Source of the DNA: Corallochytrium limacisporum
Taxonomy: Eukaryota; Opisthokonta
Direction of reading: 5' to 3'
Assembly: GCA_002811645.1 (NCBI GenBank)
Contig: PDIP01000005.1
Coordinates: forward strand, 250,920-314,919
DNA: 64,000 bases
Shown here piece after piece: positions 31,178 to 42,327 of the stretch. The position numbers were made by a program, and so were the translations under genes. Numbering within the stretch: position 1 is the first letter of the stretch; each line of letters begins with the position of its first letter. The notes beneath the pieces were generated by a model, which was not told where the DNA came from, did not search any database, and worked only from the letters and a program-made list of their open reading frames with translations.

Positions 31178-33202
31178 TTAATAAATCTTCATCGTCTTGA
31201 TACGTTGTGATGCCTCCTCCTCACGCTTCATACAGGTGGTGAGGTCTTTGAGCTTTGTGCGCATCTTGTTACAGACCTCGATGCGGTTCTGTAGTAAGTT
31301 GTCCAGCTCCTGCACATAATTCATGATGTCCAAGTCAGGGTTATTGTCGAGTTCGTCCGCAAGTGCCAACTCACGCTGTAGGATCTTTGAAGTGTTGTCA
31401 ATGGCTGTGCGGTGTTCCTCAACGAATTCGTCGGCCAGGTTGTCCAAACCAGTGACAGCCCGATTGTACTCGTACATATAGTCTGCATCCTCTCCGTTTC
31501 CCTGATCCTTGAGCGAGTTTCTGAGCCACTCCAGGTCGTCTTGATCGTTTCCGTCGTTGTAGTTGTCCGCTTCCGCGCGCCTGACGACTCCGGGCTCGCC
31601 ACTGCCCCCTTTTGGCAACTCCTTCACGCGATCCGCATAACGCAGAGTGTTCAGGGTGTGTTCACATGACGATGAACCGGGCGACACGGTCGCGATCATG
31701 CAAGTCTTCGAGTTCTCGCCGATGAAGGAATCTCGCAAAATTTGTGTAAGCTTGGAGGCACGGAAGGGCGTATGAGCCCCCTTACGTCCCAGAGCACGGA
31801 TACATTCCTTGAGTGCCAGGAGGGACTTGTTGATTTCCGCACCCTCGAGACGAGTCTGGCGATCACTGTCGCGGGTATCCACACCACGTTCGTTACCGGC
31901 CAAATCAATGAGGGAAAACTTTCCATGCTCCTTTCGTCCTTGTTTGAGCACAATTTGGAAAACAGCATGGGATCGGGAACTGTGGTCATTGGCGGACGTT
32001 GTACCTGTCGTCCTGGCAGCATTGCCCTCTGCAATGATGTCCAGGACATCTTCCGGACGATTCACGGGCCTAGAGGTCAAGCCAACAACCTGAACCTGCT
32101 GCTTTCCATCTTCCAGAACACGTAACTTCTTACGGCGTTCCAGTAGGTCAAACACCTTGTTTCCGTACACTTCATAATATGCGACTTCAACTTTCAACTT
32201 CTCGGATGCATAGTCTCCGTTTGCAAACTTGAACACGTCTTTGGCAGCCAAGAAATAGATACCGTCGGACAGATTGCTGCTCGCGCCGGCAACCACGCCG
32301 CCCATGGTGAAAGTCTTACCAGAACCAGTCTGACCGTAAGCGAAGCATGTGGCCTTCCCCCCGTCGAAAATACATTTCACCAGGGGCGCAGCGGTGAAGC
32401 GGTAGACAGTGCGATTGTCGACATACTCATCGAATGTATAGTCGAACGTAAAGTTTTGGTTGTCAAGGTATTTGGTCAAGTCAACTTTGCTTTTAGGTTC
32501 GTGGATAAGCACCTGATTTTTAGTCGGAACGGTCGCAACGTCGACATCAAATTTGTTCTTCTCCTTTCGATTCATGGGCCGCTTTCGCACACATACGCAA
32601 ATCTTCAGTGTAGCTGCAGGTGCATCATTGGGAGCAATGCCCTTCAGAGGACCAAGATCGTGACGATAGTCATCCACCATCCTCTGAAATTCGTAGTTGG
32701 GATTGGTCTTATCAGCATTACCTTCACGACGACGCTCCATTTCCAGCCGTTGCTTCTCCCTGCGTTCCTCCCTTTCCCGTGCAATTCTATCGATCTCTGC
32801 CGCTGTTTGGTCTGACCTAGCCCCATTAGCTGGGCGTTGTGCTGCTGGTGAAGCCCCTGATTTTGGTTTCCCATTCATAGGAGGACGGACTGCAGGTGCC
32901 TGGTCTTCGAACGGGTTCTGAGATTGGGGACGTTGTTGTTGACCCGCCGGGTGAGTGATGGCCTTGTTGCGGTTCACCGGCGGCTGTACAGGAGGCTGCG
33001 TTGGTGCTTTTCCGCTCAAATCTGGATTGAGATCTTTGATCATTTCTACACTGACATCCTTTCCTTTGGTTTCCTCTCCCTCGAGCCACTCAACGCTGAC
33101 AACCCCCATACTCTCTTTAATTTCGGAGACGCGTGCACCGTGCACTCTACCATCGGTACGCTTGATATTCACCTTCACCCCAATGGCCAATCTGTTCTGC
33201 AT
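31178..33202 (-). CDS. Kinesin-13 (KIF2/MCAK-type) microtubule depolymerase
   Basis: A 674-residue internal-motor kinesin that removes tubulin from microtubule ends in spindles and cilia. The N-terminal globular domain (about 5-62) matches KIF2 proteins: GVKVNIKRTDGRVHGARV and a VEWLEGEETKGK segment. A Pro/Gln-rich linker and a basic neck (about 135-165) precede the motor, which starts near 199. The kinesin-13 KVD finger is at 239-241 within KSKVDLTKYL. The P-loop GQTGSGKT is at 290-297, followed by SSRSHAVF and DLAGNERG switch motifs. A helical C-terminal tail follows. The open frame extends 19 codons upstream only to a GTG, so ATG 33202 was chosen. It is divergent from NAP1 over 1.1 kb. Confidence 0.95.
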   Translation of the reverse strand: MQNRLAIGVKVNIKRTDGRVHGARVSEIKESMGVVSVEWLEGEETKGKDVSVEMIKDLNPDLSGKAPTQPPVQPPVNRNKAITHPAGQQQRPQSQNPFEDQAPAVRPPMNGKPKSGASPAAQRPANGARSDQTAAEIDRIAREREERREKQRLEMERRREGNADKTNPNYEFQRMVDDYRHDLGPLKGIAPNDAPAATLKICVCVRKRPMNRKEKNKFDVDVATVPTKNQVLIHEPKSKVDLTKYLDNQNFTFDYTFDEYVDNRTVYRFTAAPLVKCIFDGGKATCFAYGQTGSGKTFTMGGVVAGASSNLSDGIYFLAAKDVFKFANGDYASEKLKVEVAYYEVYGNKVFDLLERRKKLRVLEDGKQQVQVVGLTSRPVNRPEDVLDIIAEGNAARTTGTTSANDHSSRSHAVFQIVLKQGRKEHGKFSLIDLAGNERGVDTRDSDRQTRLEGAEINKSLLALKECIRALGRKGAHTPFRASKLTQILRDSFIGENSKTCMIATVSPGSSSCEHTLNTLRYADRVKELPKGGSGEPGVVRRAEADNYNDGNDQDDLEWLRNSLKDQGNGEDADYMYEYNRAVTGLDNLADEFVEEHRTAIDNTSKILQRELALADELDNNPDLDIMNYVQELDNLLQNRIEVCNKMRTKLKDLTTCMKREEEASQRIKTMKIY

Positions 33203-33592
33203 TTTGGAGATAATTAGTTCCCAGTTATGCTTGGATGGTGACGAACTACTTCGTATCACATGTCAAGGAACCTTGTCCTGGGTCCGATTACTTATCCAGC
33301 CATGCTTACAGAGATATTCTATTTACAGGGTGGACCAGAGCTACTTTCTCAAAAGTACCATGTCTTCTATATTAGCAGAGGCTTTCAAAACTCTCCACCA
33401 CAAATTTAGAAGGAAAATGCATATGTTAGTCCGGGAAGGAGCTGAAATCAACTTCCACTGGACAGTGACAGCGACTGTGATGGTGGACATGACAAGCGCC
33501 GTCTCATGCAATCGGCCCCTTTGCATCGCGGTCCCGCCACCTCCCTCCGTCCGTACGAGACGGAAAGCCAGGCGGGCTCAGCCCGTTGAATT

Positions 33593-33600
33593 TTTCCCGC
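33593..33600 (+). promoter_or_regulatory. E2F-like box TTTCCCGC
   Basis: TTTTTCCCGCAC fits the E2F/DP consensus TTTSSCGC. It lies 391 bp upstream of the kinesin-13 start and 687 bp upstream of NAP1. Function is inferred from the motif alone. Confidence 0.3.
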
Positions 33601-33911
33601 ACTTTCAACCCTTCTCCACAGTACTGAGTATGCTGGGATCTACGGGCAGGAGTGTCCACCCCGGTGGCGCCCTCTTCGTGCAATGGGTACCTGAAACTTG
33701 CCGCTGCAACCCAAGACTCCCGCCGCCTTGGTGGGGGGGGGGGGAGAAAGTAAGTCGGTCGGGGGTCTAATATTATGCACTGGGTCCCCGGGTCGAACTT
33801 GCACGGTCCCGTAGGTTTGGCTTTCGTTGCCTATGGAAAACCAAATACAACATCGTCCCAAGAAGCTTTTTCTCTCCCGACCCTTGCTCTCCGAGGGGCC
33901 GGTCCAGAAAT

Positions 33912-33920
33912 GGCGGGAAA
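33912..33920 (+). promoter_or_regulatory. E2F-like box GGCGGGAAA
   Basis: Reverse-orientation E2F consensus (TTTCCCGCC) in the same intergenic region, 367 bp before the NAP1 start. Confidence 0.3.
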
Positions 33921-33941
33921 GAAGCGCTTGGAATACAGAGT

Positions 33942-33960
33942 ACGGTACCGGTGGTACCGT
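33942..33960. repeat. Inverted repeat with GGTACC arms
   Basis: Two perfect 8-base arms, ACGGTACC and GGTACCGT, separated by GGT. It may be a dimeric protein-binding site. A related GGTACCGTACC lies at 29449. Confidence 0.5.
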
Positions 33961-34286
33961 GGTACATTCACTTCTGGATCGCGATGGGGAGAGGGGGCTG
34001 GGATCTTGTGCTTGTATTGTTGTCCGGGCGGAGGGATCAGTCCGAAGCCGTCCGAACGGAGAGATGCCCTATCCTGTTTCGCTGGGTCCGGCAATCTCCC
34101 AAAGAGCGGTGGCAAGTGGCCCCTGATACTTGAAAGATATAAACATGTAATGAACACTCCGAAGCTAGATTTTGATTGAAGGTAATTGAGACATAGTGTT
34201 CTACAATTTGAACCCTTGTCGCGGAATCCGTGGTTGGATTGGTGTTATAGTCGACCCGGGACGCGATTAGCCGAAGGCTTCAGACC

Positions 34287-37200
34287 ATGGTAGACGTCGA
34301 GATCCGTGGCCGCGTGGCCGAGCGTCTTATTCTGCTCAATGATAGAGCTGAGGGGCTTTTGTGTCGATTCTATCATAGTGCAAAATTGTACAGTGAGAAG
34401 CCCAGTGTTATGCCTGCAGCTTTCAAGGATAAACGTATGATCCCCTTCAACGCGGCCATCGAAAAGGATTTTCCAAAGATTCCGTGGACTCTGGCCATTC
34501 CACTGGCAACTATGGACCCGGGAGTTCTTGAGGATACATACCAGAAACTTATCCCCTTATACAGGGCCTTTGTTGACACATTAGAGGTGCGTAACCAGAC
34601 GGTAAAGCTATTCCATGAATTGGTTGAGGTGAGTCCGATTGTGCACATGAAGGCAAATTTCACATTAGTTGAGCAGTGCTTGCAGCTTCTTCGGCGTCTT
34701 GCTGCTTTGCTTGTCCTTCAGGCACGCTTTTCACATCGAAAGATGGTTGTCGTGTACGGTTTTATGGCCTTTAAGGAATCTCGCGGCAGTCCGGAACCTC
34801 ATTTCGAACGTCTCATTGCCTTCTTGGATAGGTACACCGTGCCGTTTGGTCAGCTTGCCGATGACCTCAATGAAATGAAGCAGTGGTTTGGAGATATGGC
34901 ACAGTCGACGCTGGGGACTGCCAGGAAACGATTTTTCAGTACGGCGGAGCTTCTCAAGGAGCGGACATTCAGCATGTGTCCATACGTCGAAGATGGCCAC
35001 CCTGCCCTCCCATACGACCTGTCCTCCCATTCAATCCCACAGCATGACTATCTTGCCATGGTGACTTATGTATACCTGATTTGGCCCGACCTCCTGAAAA
35101 CAGATGGTGGACTCGATTTCGTTTCGGAAGTACTCTCCTCATCGTACACAACTAACATTTTCAGGGATGAAGTGGTCGGTGGTGCAACAATGTTTACAGC
35201 CCTGGTGGCAAAACGGAAGGACACCTTCTCCGACCATGCACCGTTTCGCAAGGCATTCCTTAAGGCAACTGAGCATGCAGTAAAGCAGGAACCTCAAAAG
35301 CGTTTGGCTTTGCGAGCATACCTGCGTCAGGCAATGGAAGACGCCCTGAACTTCATCAGTGAGCAACCATACTTGACAGCTGTGCATTTGAACCTGCTCT
35401 TGCGTTTGTGCGCATCAGTGGTGGACGAGCTACTTTGGCTCTTCGTCCACTTCCAAACGCCTTGTGACACCAAAACAAAGGCGAAATACGACCAGGATGA
35501 CTACAGAGATCCCTCTGTGCCGTACATGTTCCATCTGCTGATTGAGATTGTGCGGCGTATTCGCTCTTCAGAAAAGAACATCTCACAATACTATATTGAA
35601 TGGCTCAAGGATACGGATTTGCCGTGGATGCAGAAGGCCATCAAAGACCTTAATCTGGAAGGTACTGTTAATAGCCGGTTAAATGACATTGCGACAGACC
35701 TTGTGTCGTACATTAAGATAGCAGAACGCAAGATTGACAAGGAGACCATGGCCAAGGGGGATGCCTTGCGTCTGGACTGGGCACGTGTACAGGCAGCTTT
35801 TGCTACAGACGATAACTTCATTGTTGCACTACAGAAGCATCTGAAGAAAATGTCGCTCATGAACGATGTAATTCTGCGAACAATGTGCATCGACGCATTG
35901 CCACGATTGCTCGAGAAAATGCTTCGCATTCGGGATCTATGGTGGTACAGGGATACACTACTCGGTGCGCTTGAAAGCAGTTTAGATGATCTGGCTATGT
36001 GCCGATTCGCGCATGTCTACCCATACATGTGCCAGTACTTTGCAGAGAACAGCCACCCTTACGTGGAGGAGGAACGTACTCTCTTGGTTGATCAGGTGAA
36101 GCTCTTCCTCGGCACATTCAACGATCAGATCGTACGATTCATTGCCAAGACTATCAATGCACTCATCAATCACTTCAATGGAATTGAAGATAAGCTTTTG
36201 CCAGTTCTGGGTGGCTCGGTTATGTATGCGCGCATGCAGAAAAAGTCAAAGAAAGGAATGAAAGCAATGCTGGATGCTTTACATGATGGCGACTCGAACA
36301 TCCCGTCATCCCTTATTAAGAAGACCCGTAAGGACAAGAAAAAGAAGAAGAAGGATGGCGACAGCACCGCTGCAAGGCCGACAGACGAATCCTTCCTACC
36401 GGAGGTCCCGGGCCAGGAGTCAAGCGATCGCCACTCCAAGGCTGCTCAGGCCTTTACGCTAAAGATTCAGAGTCTTGTGTATTTGTTGAAGTATGTTGAT
36501 CTTTTGCCGTCGATTGATGTTGGCAGTCAAAGAGTCAACACGCGTGGTCTTTTTGAAGATTCTCTGGAGAAGGGCATTGAGTTTATGCTATTCCGCATGT
36601 GTGAGTATGACGCAGACAAACCCAATGTCCTTCGTCCCACAGTCTTTGCTGCCCGGGTGCAAACACTGCGGCGAGTTCTCTTGAGGCTTGAGGAAAGCTG
36701 CAAGGTTGACACTCTGGCCCTTCTGTCCAAGGGCCTGAGCACACAGAAGTTTGCCCTGCTGCCAAACTCAGGTCGTGATGTTGCCACGGTCGGACAGGCA
36801 TACGTTGCCTTCTACTACCGCCTCCTCACCGGGCACGCAGCCAATGGCACCATAGTTGCTTCACCAAGCATGCACACCTGGCTCTCCAGCCGGGACTCTC
36901 CTGTGCGTTTCGAGGAGTACACAGACATTACAGAACTCCGGGCCCTGGGCGAGTTCATGGGACCAGACGGTATGCGTCAAATGGACCAACAGCTGGCGAA
37001 GGCGCTGGCAGCCTTGAACACAGAGATGAAGGAATGTACAATCAAGAACCATCTTATTCTAGAGCAATTCGAAGCCTGCTGGGACAGGCCAGATGGTTGT
37101 CGTCAGCTACTCTCCAAGCTTCACCCAGAGGTCTACGAGGAGTTCCGACGGCCAGCTGTAACGCTCGGTGTGGTGACATGCTTCCGCAATCTCATCACCG

Positions 37201-37994
37201 AGGCTATTCGCAGCAACCTCCAGCACCACGCCGAGCTGCTGCATCGTTGTGTGCAGGACGCTTTTACTGATTATGCCACAGAGGAGTCTCTAAACGAGAA
37301 CTCGGACATCCGTCAGGCTGCGTTCATGGCAGGCATCAATCAACACATTGATCCTCTGGTCCGCTTCGGTCTGCGTAATCTGGTTTCGCAGCCCGCCCAG
37401 GACGTCAAAATCTATCGTCTGCAGCTGGTCTACGCTGCGATGGTTCTGTGGTCCATGTCCCATGCTGCAGAGAGCGACTATAACATTTACGCGGACAGTT
37501 CCCGGTCGAACGTGGCAGCTTTCATCTCCATGGTCACCGTTTACGGGACCGCTGCTCTGGAACTTGCATCCAACGGTGACGATGACATCGTGAAGTCGGG
37601 ACTTGCTCTGTACAATGAGATAATCAGTACCCTGACAATGCGCACCCGAACGGCCACCATTGAGGCCAAGTTGCCTTTTGAACGCACCCGCGGAGTTGAT
37701 GCTATCTTTGTCATGTGTGACCGCTTTACAAAGGAGTGCAATTACCTCACACCGGAAGCTGCTGAACGATGTATGCCGTACATTCTCAAGCAATTAGCGT
37801 ACCGTGCTCGCTACACAGAGGCGACACACCATGTACCGACCCCGGGCATTGACGCGCCGGCCATCGGGAATGCTCGCTACGGACAGATCCTCGAGAGCGG
37901 TATGGGCCATCGGCCATCTGTCGGTGACAGTTACTACGGCTTCTCAACCGACTACACCTCCAAGGCGCACTCAGTGCCGCTTACTATTGTGTGA
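34287..37994 (+). CDS. NCKAP1: NAP1/NCKAP1 (HEM family) subunit of the SCAR/WAVE complex
   Basis: A 1235-residue scaffold subunit of the WAVE regulatory complex, which links Rac to Arp2/3-driven actin branching at the cell cortex. The helical HEM/Nap1 fold covers the whole protein: N-terminal RLILLNDRAEGLLCRFYHSAK, SYxxYFxxx-type helices near VPYMFHLLIEIVRRIRSSEKN, and a conserved C-terminal half with IDPLVRFGLRNLV. Human NCKAP1 is 1128 residues. The extra length includes a Lys-rich, charged insert at about 650-715 (KKTRKDKKKKKKDGD), probably a surface loop. No intron is apparent over 3.7 kb. Its presence implies that the other WAVE subunits and Rac signalling exist in this organism. Confidence 0.95.
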   Translation: MVDVEIRGRVAERLILLNDRAEGLLCRFYHSAKLYSEKPSVMPAAFKDKRMIPFNAAIEKDFPKIPWTLAIPLATMDPGVLEDTYQKLIPLYRAFVDTLEVRNQTVKLFHELVEVSPIVHMKANFTLVEQCLQLLRRLAALLVLQARFSHRKMVVVYGFMAFKESRGSPEPHFERLIAFLDRYTVPFGQLADDLNEMKQWFGDMAQSTLGTARKRFFSTAELLKERTFSMCPYVEDGHPALPYDLSSHSIPQHDYLAMVTYVYLIWPDLLKTDGGLDFVSEVLSSSYTTNIFRDEVVGGATMFTALVAKRKDTFSDHAPFRKAFLKATEHAVKQEPQKRLALRAYLRQAMEDALNFISEQPYLTAVHLNLLLRLCASVVDELLWLFVHFQTPCDTKTKAKYDQDDYRDPSVPYMFHLLIEIVRRIRSSEKNISQYYIEWLKDTDLPWMQKAIKDLNLEGTVNSRLNDIATDLVSYIKIAERKIDKETMAKGDALRLDWARVQAAFATDDNFIVALQKHLKKMSLMNDVILRTMCIDALPRLLEKMLRIRDLWWYRDTLLGALESSLDDLAMCRFAHVYPYMCQYFAENSHPYVEEERTLLVDQVKLFLGTFNDQIVRFIAKTINALINHFNGIEDKLLPVLGGSVMYARMQKKSKKGMKAMLDALHDGDSNIPSSLIKKTRKDKKKKKKDGDSTAARPTDESFLPEVPGQESSDRHSKAAQAFTLKIQSLVYLLKYVDLLPSIDVGSQRVNTRGLFEDSLEKGIEFMLFRMCEYDADKPNVLRPTVFAARVQTLRRVLLRLEESCKVDTLALLSKGLSTQKFALLPNSGRDVATVGQAYVAFYYRLLTGHAANGTIVASPSMHTWLSSRDSPVRFEEYTDITELRALGEFMGPDGMRQMDQQLAKALAALNTEMKECTIKNHLILEQFEACWDRPDGCRQLLSKLHPEVYEEFRRPAVTLGVVTCFRNLITEAIRSNLQHHAELLHRCVQDAFTDYATEESLNENSDIRQAAFMAGINQHIDPLVRFGLRNLVSQPAQDVKIYRLQLVYAAMVLWSMSHAAESDYNIYADSSRSNVAAFISMVTVYGTAALELASNGDDDIVKSGLALYNEIISTLTMRTRTATIEAKLPFERTRGVDAIFVMCDRFTKECNYLTPEAAERCMPYILKQLAYRARYTEATHHVPTPGIDAPAIGNARYGQILESGMGHRPSVGDSYYGFSTDYTSKAHSVPLTIV

Positions 37995-38337
37995 AGCATG
38001 TCATTCAGTCAACGAAAATTCTTGTAATCCAAGGTTTTATGGCGACCGTTTAATTAGCATACATAGACCACATCTATTTTTTTTCACATACTGTCGGGGG
38101 TGCTGGTGATGCGTCGGGGCAGGCTCAGATCTTGTTGCGACCAAACACACTGCCAAGCCAACCTTGGATGTCAAAGTAGTTGGTACATGATGACTAAGGT
38201 ACGTTCTATTTTCTAGGAATTGCGGTGGGGCAGTGAATGTATAGAGCACGCAGAGGGGTTGCCTCAAGTTTTTCAACGCTGTCACAATGGTGCCTTCCGA
38301 CAAAGATGTTCTGGACAAGCCATTGGCGCATTCTATG

Positions 38338-39912
38338 CTACTCCTTTATCCCATTAGAGCCACGACGTATAACCCCGAGCTCCTCCTCATATGACACAGA
38401 CGCACGGCTGTAGGAAGCTGCGGCAATGCCACCATGCGCCATGATTTCTTCGTCGGCGCCATGTGTGAGGAGCATCTCATTGTCGTCCTCAGTGCGAAGA
38501 CGTTCGTGGGATCCTTTCTTAACTCCACCAAGCATGAGCTGTTGGTAATTGTCAGGCAGGACGTAGTTCCGGAACACGATCAAACCTACTGCTCCGGCCA
38601 TAGACATGCTGGAGAGTATGAACCACATCGCCTGCGGATTTGGACACTCCGCTGAGGTTGGTCCTGGGCAGAACTCTTCCAAACAATACCCCCCAATAGG
38701 ACCTACGGCAAACTTTGCAAGGAACAAGGGGGCGCTAGCTAATTGTGTGTACATTCCTTCCTGTCCGTCTGGGGACACCATCATAGTGTAATCATATACA
38801 CGTGGATTGTAGACTGCTTCTCCAATTGAGAGGACCACCACAAACACGAGAGTGGCCCAAACCGTATTGATGACCAAAAAGTACATCGACAGGGAGCTTA
38901 CAAACGAGCCGGTCACAATCATCCTGAAATGATCGCAGTTGACAGTGAGCGTAGAGACGATAGGGACCAAAAAGATAATGATGAGCGGGTTTATGCTCAA
39001 AATTGTGCCCCAAGCCTCGGAATCGAACTCACGTTTGAAATACTTTGGGAATGTCGAATCCATGTGTCTAAAGACCATTCGCACGAGAGTGATACAAGAC
39101 ACAAAGAGCAGAAGACGGTGGAAATTGGATTGCTTGAAAACAGTAATCGCTTGCTCCAGGTCGTTTCGCAAAGTCGTAGTCTTAGTCCGCTGCTGCACTT
39201 CACCGTGGTCATTAACTTCAATCTCCCGGAATGCGAATGCACAAATCACAAGCATGGTCCCTGATGAGACTACTCCGGTCAAAAAGATCAATCGCCGTGC
39301 GCTGAAGTGATGCCCGAAAATATCAATACCTGTGTCCTCCGCATCGCAACTGTTGGTTTCTCCCGGGGGACAGCCAAAGACTGTCAGCAGAATTGTAGTT
39401 AAATTGCCCGACAGGAGGGCCGCTATGTTCATTGTCGCGTAGAACAGACCATAGCTCACTGTGCGAATAGATGTGTGTGTGTATCGCTTGATTGCAATGG
39501 TCAGGACAGGAATTCCAAGTGCTTCGGCAACGGGCAGGAAACCCAAGAGGCCAATCAGCAAACCTGACCTTGTGGTACTGAGGAGCACGAAGAGCCTCCC
39601 AACAAAACTGCAGATCGCACCTACGGTCAAGGACAACTTCACCCCGAGGTAGTCAATAGCAAAGCCCATGACAAATCCCTCAATGGATATCACAAGACCC
39701 AAGGTTCCATATAGCCACCCCGCATCACTGTCTGAATACCCGAATTCTTCGGAAAGGTAAGAGGTGCAGTTTACACTGAAGCTAAAGTAGCCGTAGGACC
39801 CTAGAAATTTCAGGGCAAACACGAGCCAGAGCTCATGTGGACAGCCTTTTAGCTTGTTGAAAAGGTCAACTTGGGACTGCCAGCCCTCGCGGACTGCTGT
39901 GGCTATCCCCAT
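38338..39912 (-). CDS. Major facilitator superfamily transporter
   Basis: A 524-residue polytopic membrane protein with about 12 hydrophobic helices. The first half has the MFS layout: a helix ending SYLSEEFGYSDSDAG, then YGTLGLVISIEGFVMGFAIDYLGVKLSLTVGA, which carries a weak form of the MFS loop 2-3 motif (D-x-x-G-x-K). A central charged loop (REIEVNDHGEVQQRTKTTTLRND) divides the halves, and both ends face the cytosol. The subfamily could not be fixed, so the substrate is unknown. The frame extends five codons upstream to a TTG; ATG 39912 was used. A 343-bp convergent gap separates it from NAP1. Confidence 0.85.
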   Translation of the reverse strand: MGIATAVREGWQSQVDLFNKLKGCPHELWLVFALKFLGSYGYFSFSVNCTSYLSEEFGYSDSDAGWLYGTLGLVISIEGFVMGFAIDYLGVKLSLTVGAICSFVGRLFVLLSTTRSGLLIGLLGFLPVAEALGIPVLTIAIKRYTHTSIRTVSYGLFYATMNIAALLSGNLTTILLTVFGCPPGETNSCDAEDTGIDIFGHHFSARRLIFLTGVVSSGTMLVICAFAFREIEVNDHGEVQQRTKTTTLRNDLEQAITVFKQSNFHRLLLFVSCITLVRMVFRHMDSTFPKYFKREFDSEAWGTILSINPLIIIFLVPIVSTLTVNCDHFRMIVTGSFVSSLSMYFLVINTVWATLVFVVVLSIGEAVYNPRVYDYTMMVSPDGQEGMYTQLASAPLFLAKFAVGPIGGYCLEEFCPGPTSAECPNPQAMWFILSSMSMAGAVGLIVFRNYVLPDNYQQLMLGGVKKGSHERLRTEDDNEMLLTHGADEEIMAHGGIAAASYSRASVSYEEELGVIRRGSNGIKE

Positions 39913-42327
39913 GTCTTCATTTTGCAAATGAGATGTGGTTTGTCTTCAATGGCACCGCGCATCCTCTATTTCTGTTGGTCTCTGCCTGGACAGCCAATGT
40001 ATTAAGATCTCACAGTTTTCAAATAGATACCAAACACGTTTAGGTTCTTGGGACTGCGAGTAAGTAAACAAACAACATTTTACGCACTCACCGATGGTAC
40101 GAACCGATTGATGACCGCTTCGGTTGCCCCGTACGGATGCTACCAAGTCTACCCTGTCCCTCTTCCATCGCTGAATCCTCTGCGACCACGGACGTTCCCT
40201 ATCAACAAACCCCATCGCCCGCACTGCCCACCTGCACAGCTTGCCTAATCTAGCAACTCACTCGAAAGTATCCCTTCCTTCGTCGACCCAACATTGGGGG
40301 ACCGAGGAGGTCGTAGCCAAGTAATGGGGTTCCATTCCACACGAAAGTCTGACCCCTCTCCATATTTTTTTTCTCCTCTGGGCCTTTGAGGAAAAGCTAC
40401 ACCGCAGAATTTCGCAGTGTAAGGAAAATGCCTGTACCCCTAACAAATAACGATTTCATAATAGCGAATTAGGGACCCACCCACTCGGCCTCCCAGAAGG
40501 GCCTGCGGACCCGCGCAGGGGGTGGGGGGACTGCACATCAGAGCAATTGTGTGCACGCTTCAAATCGTTGCGTCAAACGGTTAGGGCCAGTTACATAATT
40601 TCTACAGAACACTAATTTCGTGAATTCAGTTTCGACTTTCTGGCTGCGGAGACACACGGGGTGTGTTCGCCGTGAGTAGCGAGAACTTCCGGTGTCTGTG
40701 AAAACTGTGGACGATGGTACACATCACCGGTATTCAGCACAACTAACTTACAGGATAAGGCAATTGTAGGATGGCTCATCCGACCTGCATATGAGTGAGT
40801 TGTGGTGGGATTGGTAGGTGTTAGTGAGGGCAATGGCTGCTTCTCCACAGCATGCGTACCCTGGACACTACGAGCGGGCACGGAGCAAGCCATCCGACCT
40901 CCTTTGCGGTACGTCACTGATCGTCGGAACTCTAATTTGTAGTTGGTAACTTCTTGTATGTGAACTTGTTGTTGCGAGGATGAAAAAGCCACACAAAAAA
41001 ACTTGCAAATCCTGCTCTGTGGTGGAACCGTCAGCTGGATTTGGTGGAAGAGTAGCTAAACAGAGAGTGGGGTCCTGCATACCAATTTCCAGATTGGGAA
41101 TTTAATTGATGATGAATTATGAGAAATGGATTAGGTGGCTTTCAGGTCAGTTGTTTGGAGTGCAGCCGAAATGCTGAATTCCCTCAAATACAGCCTAGCA
41201 GTGACCTACTTTGAGGCCGGACCTGGTTGATGAGGCACCGTTGAAGTTCTTTTCTCGGACGAGTATGAGTTCATAACCTAATGAGAAGGAGCAGCATTCC
41301 GCTTGTTGCCGTCCTAACGGAGAGGGCTCGCATAGTCGTGATATAGTCTTTAATTTTTGCGAATAGCGCCGATGGGTTTGCGCTCTTTGGGAAGGCCGGT
41401 ACGACGGTGGTAGCGATCCCGCTGCCCAAGCCTGCAAGCATGCGATTTTGTTGTCGTGCGATGCATGCGAGCATTTACGTTCACTCTAGGATTGGGATGT
41501 GCACAAATAAGAGAAATATGCAGAAGTATTGAGACAAGAGATGCGCACAGAAAGTGAAGACATTATACGAAACAGGGACCCGATGACGACGAATGTCGAG
41601 AAGGAACCACGTACAGAAAACAGGCTATCAAGTGCCAGCATGGCATAGGTTTGAGTTTTGATGGGCCGGGTCCGGCTGAACTGGTTCGTTGCATTCTTTT
41701 CCGAGCTCAACACGGATTCAACGCAAAAGGTGAACCAAGAGATGGTTGGTACATAATTGGAACTTCACTTCGAACCCGGATTGAGGAGTTTCGGTCGACA
41801 TGTGATTGAACTAAGCTTTCTGCGTGAAAAACAGGAGCGTCTGTGGGAAATCGGGTCGGGGCCCTTGGGATGGACATATCATCGGTTTCAACTGCATGAG
41901 CACGATTATCGATGAAGCCACATTTCAGATCGGCGCGGCTAGGCGTAGCTTTCGACTGCTGTTCTCTGCTCTGATTTCCTTCGCTTGGTCGACTAGATGA
42001 TGACGAAAGGGGCACGGATTCCGGACAATATGTCTGTAGCTGGGTTATGCGGATGCTGGTGATCCTGAAGGTACAAGAGTGCTGACGAGCGGCAACGTGC
42101 AGTAACAATAAGACAACTTTGTATCAATAGTCATTGCAAGAACCAACAGTTGTGTGTTTTGACATGGCCATTAGTGCGTAGGGTACCATTCACAGACTGT
42201 CCTTCAAGGGGGGACTCGAGTACTTGTGACCACTGACATTCTGGTGTGAACTTGTACGAGTTGGCAATTCGGTATACGCCGAAATTCTCATCGTCCTAGT
42301 CCCTTGTCAACACACACACACATAGCG
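39913..42327. other. Long divergent intergenic region, MFS / PAP2
   Basis: About 2.4 kb with no recognised gene. Open frames up to 133 codons occur on the minus strand near 41707-42108 but show no family resemblance. It should contain both promoters. Confidence 0.45.

Larger units (their letters stand above)
33203..34286. other. Divergent intergenic region, kinesin-13 / NAP1
   Basis: About 1.1 kb without recognised genes. Holds a 12-base G run (33733-33744), two E2F-like boxes, and an inverted repeat ACGGTACC-GGT-GGTACCGT at 33942-33960. Confidence 0.5.
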
